Numbered from the stretch's first letter, positions 9,454 to 20,041 are shown. The stretch is 64,000 nt of DNA from Streptococcus sanguinis SK49 (GCF_000212815.1 NZ_GL890985.1:401324-465323); one strand, 5' to 3'. Notes: generated by a model from the sequence alone, not told the origin. A program made the numbers and translations.

Positions 9454-10398
9454 TTAAAATAGTTTTTTGTGCATGAGATAAGCCATAACCGAAGCACTCA
9501 TGGCAAAGGCGATGAACATAATAATCCAGAAGGCATGTGGTTCACCGTTGAGAGGCAGTTCGTTATTTTTGAAGTTCATCCCATAGGCTGAGAAAATCAT
9601 GGTCGGGATAGACATGACAATGGTCACCAGAGCCAAGGCTTTCATGATATTGTTCTGGTTATTAGAAATGATAGAGGCAAAGGTCTCCGTCATACTGTGG
9701 AGGATGTTGCCGTAGATATCAGCCATTTCAATAGCCTGCTGGGTCTCAATCAAGGTGTCTTCCAGCAAGTCCTCGTCTTCCAGATATTTCTTGATATTGC
9801 TAGTGGAGCTGGTCAGCTTCTTAATCACGCGCTCATTTGTCTTAAGGGAGGCCTTGAAATAGACGATGGTCTTTTCCAACTCCATGAGCTCAATCAGTTC
9901 TTCGTTTCGCGTGGACTTGTGCAGTTGGCTCTCAATTTGCTCACTCTTACGGTCAATGGAGCGCAGGGCTGTCAGATATAGCTCGGCATTGTGGTAGAGA
10001 ATCTGAAAGATAAAACGTGACTTCATAAAAGTATAGAAGTTGCGCAGGCGCCGGTGAATGAAGATGTCCAGCAGAGGTAATTTTTCCAAACAGGTGGTAA
10101 TAATCGCCTCTTCCGTGATGATAATACCAAGGGGAATCGTGACATAATAAGTCTGGTTATTCCGCTCCTCTGTGATGGGCACGTCAACGATGATCAGCGT
10201 GTACTCATCCTCTATAGTAACCCGAGACATTTCTTCCGCATCGAGTGGCGCTCGCAGGTCAGTGATGTCAATGCCAAAGGCGTTGGCAATTTCGATTGAT
10301 TCGCTCTGGGAAGGATTGACAAGATTGATCCAGGTGCCTGATTCGAGCGCATCAATCTCTTTGAATTCTGTCGTAGTAGATAAAAAGACTTGCTTCAT
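9454..10398 (-). CDS. corA: CorA family divalent cation transporter
   Basis: A 314-residue protein of the CorA/MIT superfamily. A large acidic cytoplasmic N-terminal region with long helices precedes two C-terminal transmembrane segments. The hallmark pore motif YGMNF is present at the end of the first segment, followed by the periplasmic-type loop KNNELPLNGEPHAFW. CorA pentamers mainly take up Mg2+, and some members move Co2+ or Ni2+, which is notable given the B12 genes downstream, though nothing here decides the ion. It is divergent from uvrA and co-directional with the DUF1129 gene. Confidence 0.88.
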   Translation of the reverse strand: MKQVFLSTTTEFKEIDALESGTWINLVNPSQSESIEIANAFGIDITDLRAPLDAEEMSRVTIEDEYTLIIVDVPITEERNNQTYYVTIPLGIIITEEAIITTCLEKLPLLDIFIHRRLRNFYTFMKSRFIFQILYHNAELYLTALRSIDRKSEQIESQLHKSTRNEELIELMELEKTIVYFKASLKTNERVIKKLTSSTSNIKKYLEDEDLLEDTLIETQQAIEMADIYGNILHSMTETFASIISNNQNNIMKALALVTIVMSIPTMIFSAYGMNFKNNELPLNGEPHAFWIIMFIAFAMSASVMAYLMHKKLF

Positions 10399-10486
10399 GC
10401 TCTTTTTCCTTTCCAGAGTGTTTTTTGCATACCGTACTATTATACTACAAATTCGGGCTTTTGGGGCAAAAGTTTGCAGAAAAATT

Positions 10487-10495
10487 TGTTATAAT
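10487..10495 (+). promoter_or_regulatory. Extended -10 promoter of uvrA
   Basis: TGTTATAAT is an extended -10 (TGn plus TATAAT at 10490-10495) without a clear -35. It lies 32 bases before the uvrA start. A possible leftward TATAAT for corA is the complement of 10439-10444. No LexA/DinR-type box was seen. Confidence 0.55.
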
Positions 10496-10526
10496 GGAGA
10501 AGGTTTATAAGTGAAACGAGGTCAAG

Positions 10527-13358
10527 ATGCAAGATAAAATTGTGATTCATGGAGCGCGAGCTCATAATTTAAAAAATATTGATGTAGAAATTCCGCGGGA
10601 CAAGCTGGTCGTGGTGACGGGGCTGTCCGGTTCGGGCAAGTCCAGTCTGGCTTTTGATACCCTTTATGCCGAGGGGCAGCGCCGCTATGTGGAGAGTTTG
10701 TCGGCCTATGCTCGGCAGTTTTTGGGCAATATGGAAAAGCCGGATGTGGACTCGATCGATGGTCTCAGCCCGGCTATTTCCATCGACCAGAAGACGACCA
10801 GTAAAAATCCCCGCTCAACAGTGGGAACAGCTACCGAAATCAATGACTACCTGCGCCTGCTCTATGCTCGTGTTGGGACGCCATACTGTATCAACGGTCA
10901 TGGAGCCATTACGGCTTCATCTGTTGAACAGATTGTTGACAAGGTCTTGGAATTGCCAGATCGTCAGCGGTTGCAGATTTTAGCGCCGGTCATCCGTAAG
11001 AAAAAGGGGCAGCATAAGACCGTTTTTGATAAGATTCAGAAGGACGGTTATGTCCGTGTGCGCGTGGATGGCGATATTTACGATGTGACGGAAGTGCCAG
11101 AGCTTTCTAAGAGCAAGCAGCATGATATTGAGGTTGTGGTAGACAGAATTGTTATCAAGGAAGGGGTGCGCAGCCGCCTCTTTGACTCAGTCGAAGCTGC
11201 TCTGCGGATTGCTGAGGGGTATGTGGTGATTGATACCATGGACGGTCAAGAGCTGCTTTTTTCAGAACACTATGCCTGCCCTGTTTGTGGCTTTACAGTG
11301 CCAGAGCTAGAGCCACGTCTCTTCTCTTTCAATGCGCCTTTTGGCTCCTGTCCGGACTGTGATGGTCTGGGGGTTAAGCTGGAGGTGGATCTAGATGTGG
11401 TTGTGCCAGAAGCTGGCAAGACCTTGCGCGAAGGGGCGCTAGCGCCTTGGAATCCCATCTCCTCCAACTACTATCCACAGATGCTGGAGCAGGCGATGAT
11501 TGCCTTTGGCATTGATATGGACAAGCCATTTGAGGAGCTGACGGAGGAAGAAAAGCAGCTGATTTTCTTTGGCTCAGATGGACAAGAGTTCCATTTTCAT
11601 TATGAAAATGAATTTGGCGGTGTGCGCGATATTGACATTCCTTTTGAGGGGGTTGTCACCAATATCAACCGCCGCTACCATGAAACCAATAGTGATTTTA
11701 CTCGGACGCAGATGCGGGCTTATATGAATGAGCTGACTTGTGCGGCTTGTCACGGTTATCGACTCAGCCCTCAGGCCTTGTCTGTCAAGGTTGGCGGCGA
11801 AGCTGGCTTGCATATCGGTGAGATTTCAGATTTGTCGATTGCTGATCATTTGCTTCAGTTGGATAAGCTTAGCTTGACTGACAATGAAGCTACGATTGCG
11901 CAGCCTATTCTTAAAGAAATTCATGATAGACTGACCTTCCTTAATAACGTTGGCCTTAATTACCTGACTTTGTCTCGCTCGGCTGGGACTCTATCAGGAG
12001 GTGAGAGTCAGCGGATTCGCTTGGCGACTCAGATCGGTTCTAACTTGAGTGGTGTCCTCTATATCTTGGACGAGCCCTCTATTGGCTTGCACCAGCGTGA
12101 CAATGACCGCTTGATTGCCAGCCTCAAGAAGATGCGCGACCTGGGCAATACCCTCATTGTGGTTGAGCATGATGAGGACACCATGCGGGAGGCTGACTGG
12201 CTGATTGATGTGGGACCAGGAGCCGGTGTTTTCGGTGGTGAAATCGTCGCAGCCGGCACCCCTGCACAAGTAGCTAAGAGTAAGAAATCTATCACAGGCC
12301 AATACTTGTCAGGTAAGCGCGAGATCCCAGTACCATTGGAACGCCGTGTAGGCAATGGCCGCTTTATCGAAGTGACTGGTGCTCAGGAAAATAACTTGCA
12401 GAATATCACGGCTAGATTCCCCTTGGGCAAATTCATCGCTGTGACGGGAGTTTCTGGATCCGGTAAGTCAACGCTGGTCAACTCTATCCTTAAAAAGGCT
12501 ATTGCTCAAAAACTCAACCGCAACTCTGCTAAGCCAGGTAAGTTTAAGAAAATCAGCGGTATTGAGCATGTGGACAGACTGATTGATATTGATCAAAGTC
12601 CGATTGGCCGGACACCGCGCTCTAATCCGGCTACCTATACTGGAGTTTTTGACGATATTCGCGATCTGTTTGCCAAGACCAATGAAGCCAAGATTCGCGG
12701 CTACAAGAAGGGCCGTTTCAGCTTTAATGTCAAGGGCGGCCGCTGTGAGGCTTGCTCGGGTGATGGGATTATCAAGATTGAGATGCACTTCCTACCTGAC
12801 GTCTATGTGGCCTGTGAGGTCTGCCACGGTACCCGTTATAATAGCGAGACTCTAGAGGTTCACTACAAGGAGAAGAATATCGCTCAGGTTCTGGACATGA
12901 CGGTCAATGATGCGGTAGAGTTCTTCCAGCATATTCCCAAGATTGCCCGCAAACTTCAGACTATCAAGGATGTGGGACTAGGCTATGTGACTCTAGGGCA
13001 GCCAGCCACAACCTTGTCAGGTGGTGAAGCTCAGCGGATGAAGCTGGCCAGCGAACTTCACAAGCGCTCGACTGGTAAGTCCTTCTATATCTTGGATGAG
13101 CCGACCACGGGTCTGCATTCTGAAGATATTGCCAAGCTCCTTCAAGTGCTATCACGCTTTGTGGACGATGGCAATACAGTACTTGTTATCGAGCACAATT
13201 TGGATGTTATCAAGACAGCTGACCATATCATTGATTTGGGACCGGAAGGCGGTGTCGGTGGCGGTACGATTATTGCGACGGGGACACCGGAAGAAGTCGC
13301 AGCTAATCCAGCCAGCTATACCGGTCAATATTTGAAAGGCAAGCTGCACGTAAAATAA
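10527..13358 (+). CDS. uvrA: Excinuclease ABC subunit A
   Basis: A 943-residue DNA damage sensor of nucleotide excision repair. Two ABC ATPase modules are seen: Walker [11 protein letters not shown] near residue 33 and [10 protein letters not shown] near residue 643, and signatures [12 protein letters not shown] and [12 protein letters not shown]. The zinc-binding segments are CPVCGF with CPDCDGLG and CEACSGDG with CEVCHGTRY. Length and order are standard. It is a single-gene unit ending at a strong hairpin. Confidence 0.98.
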   Translation: MQDKIVIHGARAHNLKNIDVEIPRDKLVVVTGLSGSGKSSLAFDTLYAEGQRRYVESLSAYARQFLGNMEKPDVDSIDGLSPAISIDQKTTSKNPRSTVGTATEINDYLRLLYARVGTPYCINGHGAITASSVEQIVDKVLELPDRQRLQILAPVIRKKKGQHKTVFDKIQKDGYVRVRVDGDIYDVTEVPELSKSKQHDIEVVVDRIVIKEGVRSRLFDSVEAALRIAEGYVVIDTMDGQELLFSEHYACPVCGFTVPELEPRLFSFNAPFGSCPDCDGLGVKLEVDLDVVVPEAGKTLREGALAPWNPISSNYYPQMLEQAMIAFGIDMDKPFEELTEEEKQLIFFGSDGQEFHFHYENEFGGVRDIDIPFEGVVTNINRRYHETNSDFTRTQMRAYMNELTCAACHGYRLSPQALSVKVGGEAGLHIGEISDLSIADHLLQLDKLSLTDNEATIAQPILKEIHDRLTFLNNVGLNYLTLSRSAGTLSGGESQRIRLATQIGSNLSGVLYILDEPSIGLHQRDNDRLIASLKKMRDLGNTLIVVEHDEDTMREADWLIDVGPGAGVFGGEIVAAGTPAQVAKSKKSITGQYLSGKREIPVPLERRVGNGRFIEVTGAQENNLQNITARFPLGKFIAVTGVSGSGKSTLVNSILKKAIAQKLNRNSAKPGKFKKISGIEHVDRLIDIDQSPIGRTPRSNPATYTGVFDDIRDLFAKTNEAKIRGYKKGRFSFNVKGGRCEACSGDGIIKIEMHFLPDVYVACEVCHGTRYNSETLEVHYKEKNIAQVLDMTVNDAVEFFQHIPKIARKLQTIKDVGLGYVTLGQPATTLSGGEAQRMKLASELHKRSTGKSFYILDEPTTGLHSEDIAKLLQVLSRFVDDGNTVLVIEHNLDVIKTADHIIDLGPEGGVGGGTIIATGTPEEVAANPASYTGQYLKGKLHVK

Positions 13359-13364
13359 TTCATC

Positions 13365-13398
13365 AAATCCCTGTTTGATATTAAAAACAGGGATTTTT
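13365..13398 (+). terminator. Intrinsic terminator after uvrA
   Basis: AAATCCCTGTTT (13365-13376) pairs with AAACAGGGATTT (13386-13397), with a T run at the 3' side. Confidence 0.85.
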
Positions 13399-13473
13399 TG
13401 TGTCAGAGAATGCTCGTTGGATTCTAATTCCTGGATAAGGTTTGTCAAAAAATGTCCTATTTGACTGGTTTTT

Positions 13474-13482
13474 TGATATAAT
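13474..13482 (+). promoter_or_regulatory. Extended -10 promoter of the peptidase gene
   Basis: TGATATAAT, a TGn extension with a perfect TATAAT at 13477-13482, lies 28 bases before the peptidase start. A poor -35 (TGTCCT) sits 18 bases upstream. Confidence 0.6.
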
Positions 13483-13510
13483 AAGCTTAGTTATTTCACG
13501 GAGGTGCCTC

Positions 13511-14572
13511 ATGTTATCAAGAGTTGAAAAGTTTGAAGCAGCATTGGCTCAGACAGACTGCGATGCTGTTTTAGTAACCAATCTGAAAAATATTTACTAT
13601 CTGACTGGTTTCAGCGGGACAGAAGCGACGGTTTTCATCAGCAAGAATCGTCGGATTTTTCTGACGGATGCACGCTATACGCTGATTGCCAAGGGAGTAG
13701 TCCAAGGTTTTGATATTGTCGAAACGCGCGACGCGATTGGAGAGATTGTCAAGATTATTGCAGACGACAAGCTGCAAAAAATCGGTTTTGACGACGAGAT
13801 TTCCTATGCCTACTTCAAAATGATGGAAAGTGTCTTCTCTGCCTACGAGTTGGTTCCCATGACGGGCTTTATTGAAAATCTGCGCATGATTAAAGATGAG
13901 CAAGAAATCGCGACTATTCGCAAGGCCTGTCAGATTTCGGATCAAGCTTTCCTAGATGTGCTGGATTTTATCAAGCCTGGTGAGACGACAGAACTGGCTG
14001 TTATGAACTTTTTAGATGCTCGTATGCGTCAGCTAGGTGCTTCAGGTGCTTCTTTTGACTTCATCATCGCTTCGGGCTACCGCTCTGCTATGCCGCATGG
14101 TGTGGCTAGTGACAAGGTCATTCAAAAGGGTGAAACCCTGACCATGGACTTTGGCTGCTACTACAATCACTATGTCAGCGATATGACGCGGACTGTTCAT
14201 GTGGGGCATGTGACGGATGAGGAGCGGGAGATTTATGATATTGTCCTGCGCAGCAATCAAGCTCTGATAGAAGCAGCTAAGGCTGGTCTTAGTCGGGTTG
14301 ATTTTGACCGGATTCCGCGCCAGATTATTAACGATGCTGGCTACGGTCCATACTTTAGCCATGGGATTGGTCACGGTATCGGACTGGATATCCATGAAAT
14401 TCCTTACTTTGGTAAGTCAGAAGAGCCGATTGAGGCCGGTATGGTCCTGACCGATGAGCCGGGTATTTATCTGGATGGCAAATACGGCGTCCGCATCGAA
14501 GACGATCTCCTCATCACAGAAACAGGCTGCGAAGTCCTAACTCTTGCGCCGAAAGAGTTGATTGTTATTTGA
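13511..14572 (+). CDS. pepP: Xaa-Pro aminopeptidase/dipeptidase (M24 family)
   Basis: A 353-residue cytoplasmic metallopeptidase that releases residues preceding proline. The N-terminal creatinase-like domain (about 1-130) is followed by the pita-bread catalytic domain with the five metal ligands in order: MDFGCYYNHYVSDMTRT (two Asp), SHGIGHGIGLDIHE (His), TDEPGIYL (Glu) and GVRIEDDLLI (Glu). I started it at 13511, after GGAGGTGCCTC; a frame extending to 13442 would overlap the promoter. Whether it is PepP or PepQ-like cannot be decided from sequence alone. efp follows closely. Confidence 0.85.
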   Translation: MLSRVEKFEAALAQTDCDAVLVTNLKNIYYLTGFSGTEATVFISKNRRIFLTDARYTLIAKGVVQGFDIVETRDAIGEIVKIIADDKLQKIGFDDEISYAYFKMMESVFSAYELVPMTGFIENLRMIKDEQEIATIRKACQISDQAFLDVLDFIKPGETTELAVMNFLDARMRQLGASGASFDFIIASGYRSAMPHGVASDKVIQKGETLTMDFGCYYNHYVSDMTRTVHVGHVTDEEREIYDIVLRSNQALIEAAKAGLSRVDFDRIPRQIINDAGYGPYFSHGIGHGIGLDIHEIPYFGKSEEPIEAGMVLTDEPGIYLDGKYGVRIEDDLLITETGCEVLTLAPKELIVI

Positions 14573-14597
14573 GAATTATCAGGCTTTATGATAGAAT
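14569..14597 (+). promoter_or_regulatory. Promoter of efp-yqhY-nusB
   Basis: TTGAGA at 14569-14574 and TAGAAT at 14592-14597, spacer 17, overlapping the stop codon of the peptidase gene. Confidence 0.6.
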
Positions 14598-14633
14598 AAG
14601 TAGAAATATAATTTTAAAAAGAGGTAATATAGA

Positions 14634-15194
14634 ATGATTGAAGCAAGTAAGCTGAAAGCTGGAATGACCTTCGAAACAGCTGATGGAAAACTCATCCGCG
14701 TTTTGGAAGCGAGCCACCACAAACCAGGTAAGGGAAATACGATTATGCGTATGAAATTGCGTGACGTTCGTACTGGTTCTACATTTGACACAAGCTACCG
14801 TCCAGAAGAAAAATTTGAACAAGCCATTATTGAAACTGTTCCAGCTCAATACTTGTACCAAATGGATGACACTGCATATTTCATGAATACTGAGACTTAC
14901 GATCAATATGAAATTCCAGTAGTCAATGTAGAAGAAGAATTGAAATTCATCCTTGAAAACTCTGATGTGAAAATCCAGTTCTACGGAACAGAAGTGATTG
15001 GTGTGACAGTACCAACAACAGTTGAATTGGTCGTAACAGATACTCAGCCATCTATCAAGGGAGCTACTGTTACTGGATCTGGTAAGCCAGCAACACTTGA
15101 GACAGGTCTTGTTGTCAACGTACCAGACTTCATCGAAGTTGGACAAAAATTAATCATCAACACTGCAGAAGGAACTTACGTTTCTCGCGCATAA
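14634..15194 (+). CDS. efp: Elongation factor P
   Basis: A 186-residue translation factor that rescues ribosomes stalled at polyproline stretches. The KOW-like domain carries the tip loop KPGKGN with Lys33 in the position of the modified lysine of E. coli EF-P; domains II and III follow, ending GTYVSRA. A GAGG site precedes the ATG. It heads a probable efp-yqhY-nusB operon, the order also seen around nusB in other Firmicutes. Confidence 0.97.
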   Translation: MIEASKLKAGMTFETADGKLIRVLEASHHKPGKGNTIMRMKLRDVRTGSTFDTSYRPEEKFEQAIIETVPAQYLYQMDDTAYFMNTETYDQYEIPVVNVEEELKFILENSDVKIQFYGTEVIGVTVPTTVELVVTDTQPSIKGATVTGSGKPATLETGLVVNVPDFIEVGQKLIINTAEGTYVSRA

Positions 15195-15213
15195 TATAGA
15201 AGAGGTAATAACT

Positions 15214-15603
15214 ATGGCAGCTGAACAATTAGGTGAAATCGTCATTGCGCCACGTGTTTTGGAAAAAATCATTGCCATTGCAACAGCAAAGGTAGAAGGT
15301 GTTTATTCCTTCGCAAATAAGAGTATGTCAGACAGTCTTTCTATGCGCTCACTCGGTCGCGGAGTGTCACTTCATACCGATGAGACAGGTGATGTGACTG
15401 TAGACATCTACCTGTATTTGGAATACGGTGTCAGCGTTCCAACTGTTGCAGTAGCAATCCAGAAGGCTGTAAAAAGCGCAGTTTTTGATATGGCTGAGGT
15501 AGAGCTGTCTGCTGTCAATATCCATGTGGCAGGCATTGTTCCAGAAAAGGCACCGAAGCCAGACTTGAAAGATCTATTTGATGAGGACTTCCTCAATGAC
15601 TGA
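15214..15603 (+). CDS. yqhY: Asp23/Gls24 family protein (YqhY-like)
   Basis: A 129-residue protein of the Asp23/Gls24 family: LGEIVIAPRVLEKIIAIATA, then VEGVYSF, then a typical beta-rich core with DIYLYLEYGVSVPTVA, and an acidic tail DLKDLFDEDFLND. In Bacillus subtilis YqhY lies next to nusB and affects acetyl-CoA carboxylase activity; a similar role here is only inference. Its stop overlaps the nusB start. Confidence 0.88.
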   Translation: MAAEQLGEIVIAPRVLEKIIAIATAKVEGVYSFANKSMSDSLSMRSLGRGVSLHTDETGDVTVDIYLYLEYGVSVPTVAVAIQKAVKSAVFDMAEVELSAVNIHVAGIVPEKAPKPDLKDLFDEDFLND

Positions 15604-16027
15604 TATACTGTTGGAATCCAGAAGAGGTCTGCGCCAGCGGGCTTTTCAGGCCCTGATGAGCCTAGAGTATGAAGGGGATCTTGTAGAAGCTTGCCGTTTT
15701 GCTTATTCGTATGATAAGGACGAAGATGCTGACAAAGTGGCGGAAGCTGATATTCCAGCCTTCTTGCTCAATCTGGTCTCCGGTGTGGTCCAGTCCAAGG
15801 ACGACTTGGACAAGAAAATTGCCCAGCACCTCAAAAAGGGCTGGACAGTAGATCGTCTGACGTTGGTCGAAAAAAATATCCTGCGTCTGGGGATCTTTGA
15901 GATTACGGAGTTTGATACCCCACAGCTGGTAGCAGTCAACGAAGCCATTGAGCTTTCCAAGCAATTCTCTGACGAAAAGTCCAGTAAGTTCATCAATGGG
16001 ATTTTGAGTCAATTTATCGTTGAATAA
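15596..16027 (+). CDS. nusB: Transcription antitermination protein NusB
   Basis: A 143-residue all-helical protein that, with S10 (NusE), binds boxA RNA in rRNA leaders. Family features are RRGLRQRAFQALMSLEYE at the N-terminus and KNILRLGIFEI with VAVNEAIELSKQFSDEKSSKF at the C-terminus. The ATG at 15596 overlaps the yqhY stop, indicating translational coupling. An upstream in-frame ATG pair at 15578 lies inside yqhY and lacks a ribosome site. Confidence 0.95.
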   Translation: MTDILLESRRGLRQRAFQALMSLEYEGDLVEACRFAYSYDKDEDADKVAEADIPAFLLNLVSGVVQSKDDLDKKIAQHLKKGWTVDRLTLVEKNILRLGIFEITEFDTPQLVAVNEAIELSKQFSDEKSSKFINGILSQFIVE

Positions 16028-16033
16028 TAATGA

Positions 16034-16062
16034 AGGTCGAGACAAATGTCTTGACCTTTTTG
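16034..16062 (+). terminator. Intrinsic terminator after nusB
   Basis: AAGGTCGAGAC (16034-16044) and GTCTTGACCTT (16049-16059) make an 11-bp stem with a four-base loop and a T-rich 3' end. Confidence 0.85.
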
Positions 16063-16161
16063 CTTGTCAATTGTTGTTTAAATCACAAATAGCTTATCGA
16101 ATTATTAAAATCCGTACAGAGAGCATTAAATATCTGAGTGAAAAAACTCTTATTGAAAGCC

Positions 16162-16210
16162 TTTACAATTTTAAAAAGAATCGGTATAATAAACGAAGAA
16201 AACGTTTGCA
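16162..16210 (+). promoter_or_regulatory. Pullulanase promoter with a candidate CcpA cre site
   Basis: TTTACA at 16162-16167 and TATAAT at 16185-16190, spacer 17. Directly downstream, AGAAAACGTTTGCA at 16197-16210 resembles the catabolite-responsive element (consensus TGWNANCGNTNWCA, two mismatches). A site just after the start of transcription suits repression by CcpA when preferred sugar is present. Confidence 0.6.
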
Positions 16211-16251
16211 TAGATGTTCTCTATAAGAAAAAATAAAGGAGTTTTCTGTTT

Positions 16252-19200
16252 ATGAAAAATAACTATCGCCTACAGTCTCAGATGGGCGAAAAGCGTCATT
16301 ATTTTGGCATCCGTCGTTTAAAAGTAGGAGTAGCCTCTGTTGTCATTGCCTCAGGTTTCCTCCTGGGAAATGCTCAGCTAGTCCAAGCGGATGAGGCGAG
16401 CACAGCCACTAGCCCTGCAATAGAAGCAGTCTTTGATGCAGATGCGGCAGCCCTCCCTAAGTCAGCAGATGAAGAAAAAACTGGAGAGGCAGATAGTTCA
16501 GGAGCGGGAACTTCAGAGCAGGCTGCTCCAACTGGTGTGCTAGCAGATCAAGCTCCAGCTAGTGCAGGTTCAGAAGCAGCTGGTCAAGAAGCTGCAAATC
16601 CAAGTGAAAAAGACAAGCAAGAACCAGTTAGTCAGCCGCAGGCTTCGGCGAAAGATGCTATCGAAGAAGGCAATATTCGCTTTCATTTCAAAACCTTGCC
16701 TTCACAAAATCTAGACAGCCTGGGCCTGTGGACTTGGGACGATGTTGAGACGCCTTCTAGCCAAAAGGGAGCTTGGCCAACCGGAGCGACTAGCTTTGCG
16801 ACTGCTAAAGAAGATGACTACGGCTATTATCTTGATGTTAAAATGGCTGAGAAAAGAAGCAAAATCAGCCTTCTAATCAATAATACAGCAGGTCAGAATA
16901 TTACGGGTGACAAGACGGTCGAGCTACTCAGCCCTCAGATGAATGAGATTTGGTTTGACACAGACTATCAACCTCATACTTACGAGCCTTTGAAAAAAGG
17001 GATGGTACGGATCAACTACTATCGTACAGATGGCCAGTATGATAAGAAGTCGCTCTGGCTCTGGGGAGATGTCCAAAACCCGAGCAAGAATTGGCCTGAC
17101 GGAGTGGACTTTGAGAAGACTGGGAAATATGGTCGTTATGTAGATGTTCCCTTGAAAGATGCTGCTAAGATGATTGGCTTTTTGCTTCTAGACGAAAGCA
17201 AATCAGGAGATGATGTGAAGATTCAAAATCAGGATTATAATTTCACGAATTTGGAAAAAAACAGCCAAATTTTCTTGCGTGATGCGGATCCGACAGTTTA
17301 TACCAACCCTTACTTTGTCAACGATATTCGTATGACGGGAGCCCAGCATGTAGGATTAACCAAGATTGAAGCTAGCTTTTCTACTTTAGAAAGTGCTAAA
17401 AAAGAGGAAATTTTAAAGAACTTAAAGATTACAGACAAAGATGGCCATGAAGTCTCTGTTAAAGATGTAGTTCTGGATCCTAAGACCAAAAGCGCCAAAT
17501 TCATCGGTGATTTTAACCAAGCTCAGTCACCTTATCTTATCAAATATGGCAATGACCAATTCAAAACCAGCATGAACTGGCAACTGAAGGACAGCCTTTA
17601 CAAGTATGATGGTGATTTGGGAACACGTGTTTCTCAAGCGGGCAAACAAGTGGACCTAACCTTCTGGTCACCGAGTGCAGAGCAAGTTGATTTGGTGGTC
17701 TATGACAAAGAAGATCAGAACAAGGTCATTGGACGCCTGGCTATGCAGAAAGGGGAGTCTGGAACATGGACCAGTAGCTTGACACCTGAGAGTGGTCTAG
17801 GAATTTCTGACTATCGTGGGTATTTCTATCATTATGAAATTACTCGCGGTGGCAAAAAGGTTCTTGTGCTGGATCCTTATGCCAAGTCTTTAGCTGCTTG
17901 GAACAGTGAAGATGCGGACAAGGGGGATGCCTACAAGATTGCCAAGGCAGCCTTTGTAGATCCAAGTGAATATGGACCGAAAGACCTGACCTATGCTACT
18001 ATTCCGAACTTCAAGAAGCGGGAAGATGCCTTGATTTATGAGGCCCATGTTCGTGATTTTACCTCTGATCCAGCTATTTCAAAGGATTTGAAATCTCAAT
18101 TTGGAACCTTCTCAGCTTTCATTGAGAAATTAGATTATTTGAAAGACTTGGGAGTGACCCACGTTCAGCTCTTGCCAGTTTTGAGTTATTATTTTGTAAA
18201 TGAGCTGAAAAATGCTGAGCGCATGGACAAGTACGCTTCCAGCAACAGTAACTACAACTGGGGCTATGACCCGCAAAACTATTTTTCGCTGACAGGTATG
18301 TACTCCAGCGCGCCGACAGATCCAGCCAAGCGCATTGAGGAATTCAAAAACCTTGTCAACGAGATTCATAAGCGTGGTATGGGCGTTATCCTGGATGTGG
18401 TCTATAATCATACGGCTAAGACCTCTATCTTTGAAGATTTGGAGCCCAATTACTACCACTTTATGGATGCGGATGGTACACCGAGAACCAGCTTTGGTGG
18501 TGGCCGCTTGGGGACCACCCACTATATGAGCAGACGGGTCTTGGTGGATTCGATCAAGTACCTGACAGAGCAGTACAAAGTAGATGGCTTCCGTTTTGAT
18601 ATGATGGGGGACCATGATGCTGAGTCCATCCAAAAAGCCTTTGAAGAAGCCAAGAAGCTCAACCCAAATCTCATTATGCTGGGTGAGGGCTGGAAGACTT
18701 ATGCAGGTGATGAAAATAAAGCTGTCCAGCCTGCTGACCAATCTTGGATGAAGTCAACAGACACGGTAGCGGTCTTCTCAGATGATGTTCGCAATACCTT
18801 GAAATCAGGTTATCCAAATGAGGGAACACCAGCCTTTATCACTGGTGGCAAGCGCAGTGTAGAAAATGTCTTCAAAAACATCAAGGCGCAGCCAACCAAT
18901 TTTGAGGCGGATAGCCCAGGGGATGTGATCCAATACATCGCAGCCCATGATAATCTGACGCTCTTTGATATCATTGCCCAGTCGATCAAGAAAGATCCGG
19001 CAGTGGCTGCCAATAATCAAGAGATTCATCGCCGCCTGCGTCTGGGAAATCTGATGATTCTGACTTCGCAAGGGACACCATTTATCCACTCTGGTCAAGA
19101 GTACGGCCGGACCAAGCAATTCCGTGATCCTGCCTATAAATATCCTGTCTCAGAAGACAAGGTTCCAAACAAAGCGCATTTGTTGACCAATGAGGACGGC

Positions 19201-19950
19201 ACGCCGTTTGACTATCCGTACTTCATTCATGATTCTTATGATTCGAGTGACGCGGTCAACCACTTTGACTGGACCAAGGCGACTGATTCAGAGAAGTTCC
19301 CTGAAAATGCCAAGAGTCGTGCCTATATGAAAGGCTTGATTGCCTTGCGGAAATCAACGGATGCCTTTACCCGCAGCTCCAAAGATGAAGTGGAGCAAAA
19401 TGTGACCCTCATCACCCAGCCTGGCAAGGATGGTGTTGAGAAAGAAGACCTTGTTCTCGGTTACCAAGTGGTTGCGTCGAATGGCGATATTTATGCTGTT
19501 TTTGTCAATGCGGACACCAAGGAACGACAATTCAACTTTGGTGAAGTCTACAAGCATCTAGCAGGTGCAGAGGTTGTGGCAGACGGCAATACGGCAGGAG
19601 TGAGAGCCATTTCTGACCCGGTAGGTGTCACCAGAAACGGCAATGGTTTAGCCCTAGCTCCGCTGACAGCGACTATTTTGCGACTTCGAAAAGCGAACCT
19701 AGCTCAGGAAGAAAAATCTCAAGCTCCAGTAGCTCAAGAAGAGCAGCTGTCTGCCGCTTCTGTAGCCAACGCTCAGCCTCAAGCTTTATCCTTGGATGGG
19801 CAAAAAATTCAGGCTTCAGAAGTAAAAGAAGCGGCTAACCAAACAGAAAAAGCCTTGCCAAAAACGGGAACAAATACTTCCCTGCTGGCACTTTTAGGTG
19901 GCTTCCTTGCTTTCCTGGCCGGTCTGTTAAGCTTTAGAAAGAAAGAGTAA
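16252..19950 (+). CDS. pulA: Cell-wall-anchored type I pullulanase
   Basis: A 1232-residue surface glycoside hydrolase (GH13) that cuts alpha-1,6 bonds in pullulan, glycogen and branched starch. In order: a YSIRK-type signal (RHYFGIRRLKVGVAS, residues 15-30), a low-complexity Ala/Ser/Glu stretch to about 135, two CBM41-like starch-binding repeats (about 138-245 and 250-345), a beta-sandwich region, and the catalytic barrel. The barrel carries YNWGYDP, DVVYNHT (about 714), GFRFDMMGD with the nucleophile Asp (about 783), GEGW with the acid/base Glu (about 812) and AHDN (about 900). The LPKTG sortase motif near 1202 is followed by a hydrophobic segment and RKKE. It resembles streptococcal SpuA. 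Confidence 0.95.
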   Translation: MKNNYRLQSQMGEKRHYFGIRRLKVGVASVVIASGFLLGNAQLVQADEASTATSPAIEAVFDADAAALPKSADEEKTGEADSSGAGTSEQAAPTGVLADQAPASAGSEAAGQEAANPSEKDKQEPVSQPQASAKDAIEEGNIRFHFKTLPSQNLDSLGLWTWDDVETPSSQKGAWPTGATSFATAKEDDYGYYLDVKMAEKRSKISLLINNTAGQNITGDKTVELLSPQMNEIWFDTDYQPHTYEPLKKGMVRINYYRTDGQYDKKSLWLWGDVQNPSKNWPDGVDFEKTGKYGRYVDVPLKDAAKMIGFLLLDESKSGDDVKIQNQDYNFTNLEKNSQIFLRDADPTVYTNPYFVNDIRMTGAQHVGLTKIEASFSTLESAKKEEILKNLKITDKDGHEVSVKDVVLDPKTKSAKFIGDFNQAQSPYLIKYGNDQFKTSMNWQLKDSLYKYDGDLGTRVSQAGKQVDLTFWSPSAEQVDLVVYDKEDQNKVIGRLAMQKGESGTWTSSLTPESGLGISDYRGYFYHYEITRGGKKVLVLDPYAKSLAAWNSEDADKGDAYKIAKAAFVDPSEYGPKDLTYATIPNFKKREDALIYEAHVRDFTSDPAISKDLKSQFGTFSAFIEKLDYLKDLGVTHVQLLPVLSYYFVNELKNAERMDKYASSNSNYNWGYDPQNYFSLTGMYSSAPTDPAKRIEEFKNLVNEIHKRGMGVILDVVYNHTAKTSIFEDLEPNYYHFMDADGTPRTSFGGGRLGTTHYMSRRVLVDSIKYLTEQYKVDGFRFDMMGDHDAESIQKAFEEAKKLNPNLIMLGEGWKTYAGDENKAVQPADQSWMKSTDTVAVFSDDVRNTLKSGYPNEGTPAFITGGKRSVENVFKNIKAQPTNFEADSPGDVIQYIAAHDNLTLFDIIAQSIKKDPAVAANNQEIHRRLRLGNLMILTSQGTPFIHSGQEYGRTKQFRDPAYKYPVSEDKVPNKAHLLTNEDGTPFDYPYFIHDSYDSSDAVNHFDWTKATDSEKFPENAKSRAYMKGLIALRKSTDAFTRSSKDEVEQNVTLITQPGKDGVEKEDLVLGYQVVASNGDIYAVFVNADTKERQFNFGEVYKHLAGAEVVADGNTAGVRAISDPVGVTRNGNGLALAPLTATILRLRKANLAQEEKSQAPVAQEEQLSAASVANAQPQALSLDGQKIQASEVKEAANQTEKALPKTGTNTSLLALLGGFLAFLAGLLSFRKKE

Positions 19951-19994
19951 TAATTGATTATTGCCCTGTGAGAATTTTTAGACTATGGCTAAAT

Positions 19995-20036
19995 AAAGAC
20001 GACTTCCAATAATGGAGGTCGTCTTTACTTTTTTAT
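19995..20036. terminator. Terminator between pulA and scrR (convergent)
   Basis: AAAGACGACTTCC (19995-20007) pairs with GGAGGTCGTCTTT (20014-20026) with one G-U pair, flanked by A- and T-rich sequence. It serves pulA rightward and possibly scrR leftward. Confidence 0.8.
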
Positions 20037-20041
20037 CTATA

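Noticed and set aside
13461..13482. TTGACT/TATAAT as a complete promoter before the peptidase gene
   Set aside because: The spacer is only 10 bases; the extended -10 alone is kept instead.
18130..18741. 203-codon open frame opposite the pullulanase barrel
   Set aside because: Fully antisense to the best conserved catalytic part of pulA, no family features and no promoter.
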